21,044 nucleotides of DNA, taken from JBIKLM01 sp044375105 (GTDB lineage: Bacteria > Planctomycetota > UBA1135 > GCA-002686595). Each line of letters begins with the position of its first letter. The first letter of the stretch is position 1. Below are positions 14,393-21,044 of the stretch, in pieces. The stretch spans positions 1-21,044 of the forward strand of contig JBILNK010000065.1 of assembly GCA_044375105.1 (NCBI GenBank). The letters are read 5' to 3'. Position numbers and translations under genes: made by a program. Below the pieces are notes generated by a model. The model was not told where the DNA came from and made no database searches. It saw only the letters and a list, made by a program, of their open reading frames with translations.

Positions 14393-16909
14393 TCAAGTTC
14401 GGTCCGGGTGGGGGCTCCGGCGCGCGGGGCCCGGCGCGGGGGCCAGGCGCCACAGACCGAGCAGCAGCAGGGCCGCTCCCAGGGCCAGCCAGCCGCCGAG
14501 GGCGCGGCCCGGCGCGGCGTAGGCGAGCTCGAGCCGCGCGGCGCCCGCGGGGATCTCGACCGCCAGGAAGCAGCCGTCGGCTTCGAACGGACGGGCCGGC
14601 CGCCCGTCGATGCGCGCGCTCCAGCCCCGATCGAATTGTTCGGAGAGCACCAGCCGGCCCGCGGGTCCAGCGCCGAGCTCGACCCGCAGGTGCTCCGGCG
14701 CCGGGCGTTCCACGGGCGGCGGCGGCCGGCTTTCGAAGCGGGTCAGCCGGGGCTCGCCGGCGGCTGGACCCGACGTCAGGCGATGGAGCCGTTCGCCCGG
14801 CTGCCAAGCGGGATCGGCGATCGCGGCCAGCAGCTCGGCGCGCGCTGCGAAGCACTGTTCTTCGGGCACGAAACGCGCCGGAGGCAGGTCCATGCGGCGC
14901 CGGTACAGGCACCAGCCGGGCTCCTCGCGCAGCGCTGCGAGCCGCGGATGGGCGAGCGGTGTCGTCGAGAGCACGGCCGTGACCCGCGCGGCATCCAGGA
15001 ACGGCGCGCCGAGGGCGCTTGGATCCGGCAGCCCCGCGAAACCGCTGCGGAAGCGCGAGCCGGGCGCGACCGCCTCCAGGCACTCGACGAGGCTTTGCTG
15101 GTTGAACGCCACATAGGCGGAGAGATCCCGCAAGCCATAGGCGCCGGGCAGGTTGGGCCGCGCCAGCACGATCGCGGCCTGCTCCGGGGCGCGATCGCCG
15201 GCGCAGCGCACCAGGCGGCCATCGCCGAGCGCCGCCGAGAGCTCGGCAAGCAGCGGGCTCGCGGGCCAGATCGGCTGGCCGCCCAGGTCGCGGGGCAGTG
15301 CGTGCATCGAGCTGAACCCGCGGAGCTCGATCAGGCTCCACAGGCACAGGGGCAGAGCCCACAAGGCGCGGCGGCCGAGCAGCGCCAGCCCGGCCGCCAG
15401 CAGCACCGCCAGGGCGCCGCCGGAGAGCGCTCGCGCGCCCCGTTCGAGCTGCGCGATTCCGCGGGCTTGCGCGGCTTCGGGCAGCAGGGCCAGGGCCTCC
15501 TCGAGGGGGCGGCCGAAGCGCTCGGCGAGGGCCGCGGTCAGCCGGGCCGGATCGGGAGGGGCCAGCTGCAGCCAGGCGCCGAGCAGCAGCGCCGGCAGGG
15601 CCAACGCCAGGGCCAGCCGCGCGCCGCGACCGCCGCGCGACAGGACCTCGGCGCCGAGCGCCGCGCCCCATCCCAAGGCGATCCACAAGAGGGCCAGGGC
15701 CCGCGCCGGCGCGCCGCCGGCCAGGGGCGGCAGGTGATAGAGCAGCGCCACCCCGGGCCAGGCCTGGGCGAAGCCGAGCGCAAACAGCGCCAAACCCGCG
15801 GGCCACAGGGCGCGCCTCGGCTCCACAGCCAGGGCCACGAGCAGCAGCAGGAGCGCCGCCGCTCCGCCGTAGCAATCCCATTCGAGACCCTGGGCCAACT
15901 GGGCCTGGTCCCCATCCTGGGGCCGCGCCAGCCACCAGGCCGCCGCGGGGCCGAAGGGCTCCGGCTCGCTCAGCGGCGAGCCGAACAGGTCCGGCAGCAG
16001 CAGGCTCGCCAGGCTGGCCGGCGGCAGGGCTTCCGCCGACAAGGCCGCCGCGCCCTTGACCTGCCGCAGGGAATCCGCGCTGGCCGCCAGGGTCGGCAGG
16101 AGCTGGGACGCCGCCAGCAGCGGGCCGAGGCCGAGCGCTGCGGCCGCCGGCAGCCAGCGCGCTGGGCCCGCGCGAGCGAGGCGCCCGCCCGCGAAGCACA
16201 GGGCCGCGCACCAGGCGAAGGCGGCGATCGGCGGAAAGCCCGCCAGGAACGGCAGGCCCGCGAACAGGCCGATGGCCGGCAGGCAGGCGCGCCGGCCGCG
16301 GGCCCAGCCTTCGATCACCCACAGGGTCCAGGGCAACCACAGCACGGCATCGACCTTCATGCCGTAGTGCAGATTGCGCGGGCCGAAGCCGGCGGATTGC
16401 AGCGCCAGGACGCCGACCGCGGTCGCCAGCAGCGAGCAGCCCCGCGAGCGCAGCAGCAGCCCGAGGCCCAGGCCGGCCAGCGCCAGGGACAGGATCGCCA
16501 GGGGCGCGGCGGCCCGATCGCCGGGCAGCCAGCGCAGGAGCTGATTGGGCGGATAATCCGGGCCGTGGATGGCGTTGCCGAAGCGCGAGAGCCCGAGCCC
16601 CAGGTGCGGGTCCCAAGCGCCGCTTTCGCCGCGGGCCCAGGCGCGCTCGAAGCCGAGCTGGTCCGTGAGCACCGGGAAGATCCGGTCCGCGGTCCATTGG
16701 TTGGTGCCCCGATCCGCGGCCTGGGCCGCTTCGGGGTGGGCGCGCCGCAGGGGCTCGAACTGCACCGGCGCGAAGGGCAGGAAGCGCTTGCCCGGCGCCA
16801 GGCTCGGGCCGACCAGCAGCAGCGGCAGCAGCCAGACCCCGAGCAGCAGCGGCCACAGCCGCCACGCGGTAGGGCCCCGCGGAACCGGGGAGGGGCTGGG
16901 GGAACTCAT
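14393..16909 (-). CDS. YfhO-like polytopic membrane protein (putative GT-C glycosyltransferase)
   Basis: An 838-residue inner-membrane protein. A first membrane helix (about 18-35) is followed by a long extracytoplasmic loop (about 40-130, with the acidic and aromatic WTADRIFPVL and HGPDYPPNQLL segments), a series of about 10-12 further helices, a soluble C-terminal region (about 560-800) and one final helix near 805-828. The end of the soluble part (LRVELGAGPAGRLVLSEQF, DRGWSARIDG, GCFLAVEIPAGA) is the beta-rich tail typical of YfhO-family proteins, which transfer lipid-linked sugars to cell-surface polymers. The chosen ATG at 16909 follows a TAGCCT hexamer by eight bases; an upstream ATG at 17143 would add 78 low-complexity residues before the first helix. 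It is divergent from the PMT-like gene. Donor and acceptor are unknown. Confidence 0.8.
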   Translation of the reverse strand: MSSPSPSPVPRGPTAWRLWPLLLGVWLLPLLLVGPSLAPGKRFLPFAPVQFEPLRRAHPEAAQAADRGTNQWTADRIFPVLTDQLGFERAWARGESGAWDPHLGLGLSRFGNAIHGPDYPPNQLLRWLPGDRAAAPLAILSLALAGLGLGLLLRSRGCSLLATAVGVLALQSAGFGPRNLHYGMKVDAVLWLPWTLWVIEGWARGRRACLPAIGLFAGLPFLAGFPPIAAFAWCAALCFAGGRLARAGPARWLPAAAALGLGPLLAASQLLPTLAASADSLRQVKGAAALSAEALPPASLASLLLPDLFGSPLSEPEPFGPAAAWWLARPQDGDQAQLAQGLEWDCYGGAAALLLLLVALAVEPRRALWPAGLALFALGFAQAWPGVALLYHLPPLAGGAPARALALLWIALGWGAALGAEVLSRGGRGARLALALALPALLLGAWLQLAPPDPARLTAALAERFGRPLEEALALLPEAAQARGIAQLERGARALSGGALAVLLAAGLALLGRRALWALPLCLWSLIELRGFSSMHALPRDLGGQPIWPASPLLAELSAALGDGRLVRCAGDRAPEQAAIVLARPNLPGAYGLRDLSAYVAFNQQSLVECLEAVAPGSRFRSGFAGLPDPSALGAPFLDAARVTAVLSTTPLAHPRLAALREEPGWCLYRRRMDLPPARFVPEEQCFAARAELLAAIADPAWQPGERLHRLTSGPAAGEPRLTRFESRPPPPVERPAPEHLRVELGAGPAGRLVLSEQFDRGWSARIDGRPARPFEADGCFLAVEIPAGAARLELAYAAPGRALGGWLALGAALLLLGLWRLAPAPGPARRSPHPDRT

Positions 16910-16917
16910 CGGCGCTG

Positions 16918-16923
16918 AGGCTA
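16918..16923 (-). promoter_or_regulatory. Candidate -10 element (TAGCCT) for the YfhO-like gene
   Basis: On the minus strand TAGCCT lies eight bases before the ATG at 16909. It keeps the T-A---T core of a -10 box at the spacing seen before three other genes in the window. No -35 box or Shine-Dalgarno sequence is visible. Confidence 0.28.
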
Positions 16924-17296
16924 ACGCCGCGGGGGCCACGGGCTGCGGCGCGCGCACCTCGGAGGCCCCGTGGGCACCGGATCGGAGCCCGGATCGACGC
17001 GCCGCCGCAGGGCCTGCGGCGGCCGAGCCTGCGGGGCGCGCTCGGAGGCTGGCGGCCTGCGACGCAATCGCCGGTCGCCCGGTCCGCGCCGCCCATTCGG
17101 GCGGCCGGAGCCTGCGCGGCCCGAACATCCCTGGGCCTGACACCCGCGGCGCTGACAGCGGCGGCCCGGACCTCCGCGGCCAGCGGCTCCAGCGCTCCGG
17201 CCCCGAGGGCTCGACCGCCCCGGGCGGGAGCGGCCGCTTGTAGCACTGCCGGTCGAGCCCGGACCCGCTCCGCCGCGGGGCCGGCGGCGAGGCGCG

Positions 17297-17302
17297 TATG
17301 CT
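17297..17302 (+). promoter_or_regulatory. Candidate -10 element (TATGCT) for the PMT/ArnT-like gene
   Basis: TATGCT lies eight bases before the ATG at 17311. It is identical to the hexamer before the OPT gene and is one of few A/T-containing hexamers in this intergenic stretch. The spacing implies a leaderless or near-leaderless transcript. No -35 box is recognisable. Confidence 0.35.
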
Positions 17303-17310
17303 CTGAAGCG

Positions 17311-18819
17311 ATGGCCCCCGCCGATCCCCGGGAGCGCGCTTGGCGGCGCGCGCTGGCGCTGCTCCTGGCGCTTTCCTTGGCCTTGCGCTGGCTGTATCTG
17401 CCCGATCCCTGGAGCGGCCTGCCGAGCGACTTCCACAACCACTTCGGGGCCTTCGCCGCCGGCGGGCCCGTGACCCACTTCCTCGATCGCGGCCTGGCCG
17501 ACACCGGCGGCATGCCCTGCGATTGGGGCGTGACGCTGGCGGACGGCAGCAGCCAGCGCGCCTGGTACAGCCACCACCCGGCGGGCTTCATGCTGCTCTC
17601 GGCCGCCTCCATGGCCCTCTTCGGCCGCGAGGAGTGGGCCATGCGCCTGCCGGCGCTGCTCTTTTCGCTGCTCTCGGTCTGGAGCGTGGCGCGGCTAGGC
17701 CGAGCCTGGCGCGGCCCGCGCACCGGGCTCCTGGCGGGCTTCGCCATGGCCGTTTTGCCCTTCTCGGTGCACTTCGGCGTGCAGGTCTGGACCGAAGGCG
17801 CGCTGGTGGCCCTGGGAGCGCTGTACCTGCACGACTATCTGGCCTGGACCCGCGGCGCCGCCGGCCGGGGCCCCTGGATGTGCCTGTGGGTCGCCGCGGG
17901 GGGCCTGCTCGACTGGCCGATGCATTTCTTCTGGGCGCCGAGCGCTCTGCACGCCCTGGCGCTCCGCGGGCGCGCGGCCCTGGCGCTGTTCCCCGTGCCC
18001 GCCGTGGCGCTCGGCACGATCGCGCTGCACTGGCTGCACGTGCAGCTGACCGTGCCGGCTGCGGACCACGCCGTGGACCGCGCGGCGACCCTCCGCGCCG
18101 TGTTCACCTCGCCGGTGCCGTGGAGCGAGTTCTTCGCCAACCAAGGGCGCTTCTGGGCGCGCTACGCCGGTTGGCCGGCGATGCTCTTGGCGCTCCTCGG
18201 CATGGCTTCCCGCGCGGGCTTCCTGGTCTGGCTGGGCCTGCTGCCCGGCGCCCTGTACGTGGGCCTGTTCCCGGGCCGCAGCTTCGACCACTCCTTTTTC
18301 GGCATGCTGGCCCTGCCCGGGCTGAGCCTGGCGGCCGCCAGCGGCTACACGGCCCTCGAGGCCGCCCTGGCGCGGCGCCTGTCCCCAGCCATGGCGCGGA
18401 GCGCGGGCGCGCTGCTGCTGCTCTGCCTCGGCCTGGACGCCGCCTGGCAGAACCTGTGGCTGTGGTCGACGCGGCGCTCGCCCCAGATCGGGGAGCTGGT
18501 GTCGAGCCCCTGGCTGACCCCCTGGCTCAAAGACCGGGACGCCGTGCTCTTGACCCACATGGGCCGCGGCATGTGCCTGCCCTTCTACAGCCGCGCCGAG
18601 GTGGTCCACAGCGTCAACACACCGGCCGACCTCGAGCGCCTGCGCGAAAGCCTGGTCGCGCGCTTGCCCGCCGGCGTGCGGGCCGCCTTCTTCGTCGACG
18701 GCCAATACCTGGTCCAGCTGCCCGAGGGACCCGCCCTGCTGGACGCCCTGAGCCAGCTCGCGCCGCCCGAACGCCACAGCAGCCCCTGGGGCGAGTTCGC
18801 CCTGATCCCGCTCAACTGA
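17311..18819 (+). CDS. PMT/ArnT-like GT-C membrane glycosyltransferase
   Basis: A 502-residue polytopic membrane protein of the GT-C superfamily (PMT_2/ArnT-like, dolichyl- or undecaprenyl-phosphate sugar users). The first helix spans about 13-30. It is followed by an extracytoplasmic loop with the acidic and histidine motif SDFHNHFG (39-46; an Asp here is catalytic in the family) and YSHHPAGFMLLSAASMALFG (86-105), then EEWAMRLPALLFSLLSVWSVARLGR (107-131), a strong PMT_2 signature. About ten more hydrophobic segments follow and a short soluble C-terminus (about 410-502). It would transfer a sugar from a lipid phosphate donor on the outer membrane face to lipid, protein or glycan. It is divergent from the YfhO-like gene and convergent with lon. 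The likely donor maker in the window is the DPM1-like enzyme; substrate unknown. Confidence 0.83.
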   Translation: MAPADPRERAWRRALALLLALSLALRWLYLPDPWSGLPSDFHNHFGAFAAGGPVTHFLDRGLADTGGMPCDWGVTLADGSSQRAWYSHHPAGFMLLSAASMALFGREEWAMRLPALLFSLLSVWSVARLGRAWRGPRTGLLAGFAMAVLPFSVHFGVQVWTEGALVALGALYLHDYLAWTRGAAGRGPWMCLWVAAGGLLDWPMHFFWAPSALHALALRGRAALALFPVPAVALGTIALHWLHVQLTVPAADHAVDRAATLRAVFTSPVPWSEFFANQGRFWARYAGWPAMLLALLGMASRAGFLVWLGLLPGALYVGLFPGRSFDHSFFGMLALPGLSLAAASGYTALEAALARRLSPAMARSAGALLLLCLGLDAAWQNLWLWSTRRSPQIGELVSSPWLTPWLKDRDAVLLTHMGRGMCLPFYSRAEVVHSVNTPADLERLRESLVARLPAGVRAAFFVDGQYLVQLPEGPALLDALSQLAPPERHSSPWGEFALIPLN

Positions 18820-18865
18820 GGCGGGCGAAGCGGGGACCTGCGGGGCTCTGCGGCTCGACGCGGGC

Positions 18866-18884
18866 CCGGCGGTTTTGCCGCCGG
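18866..18884. terminator. Hairpin between the convergent PMT-like and lon genes
   Basis: A perfect 7-base-pair stem (CCGGCGG / CCGCCGG) with loop TTTTG lies 47 bases after the PMT-like stop codon, in the 245-base gap before the convergent lon gene. No T-run follows, so termination by this hairpin alone is uncertain. The rest of the gap has no recognisable gene, only a repeated 11-mer GCGCCGAGCGG at 18916 and 18992. Confidence 0.35.
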
Positions 18885-19064
18885 AGGCTGGCCAAACCCC
18901 GCCAGGGCGCGCCCTGCGCCGAGCGGTCGAGCCGCGCGAAGTCTGCCGGGCAAGGGCGGCCCGACGGCTGCCCGCGCCGGGCGGATTGTCCGCGCCGAGC
19001 GGCCAGAGGCCTCCAGCAGAGGTCCAGCCGCCGGCCGAATGCTGCGCTGTGGAGCTGCCGTTGA

Positions 19065-21044
<1,980 letters not shown>

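Larger units (their letters stand above)
16910..17310. promoter_or_regulatory. 401-base divergent intergenic region with tandem hairpins
   Basis: No gene is recognisable between the divergent YfhO-like and PMT-like genes. The region contains three inverted repeats in about 105 bases: 17001-17009 with 17015-17023 (9 bp, five-base loop), 17023-17028 with 17040-17045 (6 bp), and 17088-17094 with 17099-17105 (7 bp, loop ATTC). It must carry the promoters for both flanking genes; -10-like hexamers lie at its two ends. Whether the hairpins are regulatory or a product of GC-rich composition cannot be told here. Confidence 0.45.

Noticed and set aside
14060..16918. Plus-strand open frame of 952 codons across the YfhO-like gene
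   Set aside because: Its translation is Gln/Arg/Gly/Ala-rich repetitive sequence, whereas the minus strand shows membrane helices and a conserved C-terminal domain.
18916..19002. Repeated 11-mer GCGCCGAGCGG as a repeat family or CRISPR-like element
   Set aside because: There are only two copies, with no regular spacing or further units; chance is sufficient in this composition.

Overview
The window is a very GC-rich, densely coded stretch of a bacterial chromosome with standard-code genes on both strands. No rRNA, tRNA, CRISPR array, transposase or phage gene is visible. The gene set (PrkA-YeaH-SpoVR, Lon with a basic tail, an OPT-family transporter, many glycosyltransferases) together with the base composition fits a high-GC bacterium with an envelope rich in polysaccharide, for example Planctomycetota, Myxococcota or a similar lineage. 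I cannot fix the phylum from this sequence alone.

Layout. (1) Positions 1-3486, + strand: a stress or stationary-phase cassette made of the 3' part of prkA (AAA+ serine kinase), a yeaH-like VWA gene (DUF444) and spoVR. (2) 3518-5494, - strand: an OPT-family membrane transporter, convergent with spoVR. (3) 5744-11582, + strand: four glycosyltransferase genes in a tight row: GT2, a 932-residue GT2-GT4 fusion with an extra C-terminal beta-rich domain, a second-type GT2, and a DPM1-like polyprenyl-phosphate sugar synthase. (4) About 11781-12611, - strand: a broken gene that is readable only after correcting several indels. (5) 12644-14290, - strand: a nitroreductase-like flavoprotein and a YycJ/WalJ-type metallo-beta-lactamase-fold hydrolase. 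(6) 14393-16909 (-) and 17311-18819 (+): a divergent pair of polytopic membrane proteins, one YfhO-like and one PMT/ArnT-like (both GT-C type), separated by 401 bases holding tandem hairpins. (7) 19065-21044, - strand: the C-terminal four-fifths of Lon protease, with a Lys/Ala/Pro-rich tail.

How the genes may work together. The DPM1-like enzyme would make a lipid-phosphate sugar on the cytoplasmic face. The two GT-C-type membrane proteins are of the kind that use such donors on the outer face. The GT2 and GT4 enzymes would assemble the glycan from nucleotide sugars. No flippase, polymerase or sugar-nucleotide gene lies in the window, so the pathway must be completed elsewhere. PrkA/YeaH/SpoVR and Lon are general stress and proteostasis functions and have no obvious link to the glycan genes.

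I did not find a clear-cut new defence or mobile system. The points most worth a second look are a repeated -10-like hexamer 7-10 bases before four start codons, with no Shine-Dalgarno sequence (possible leaderless transcription), the three-module glycosyltransferase beside its own paralogue, and the indel-riddled pseudogene.
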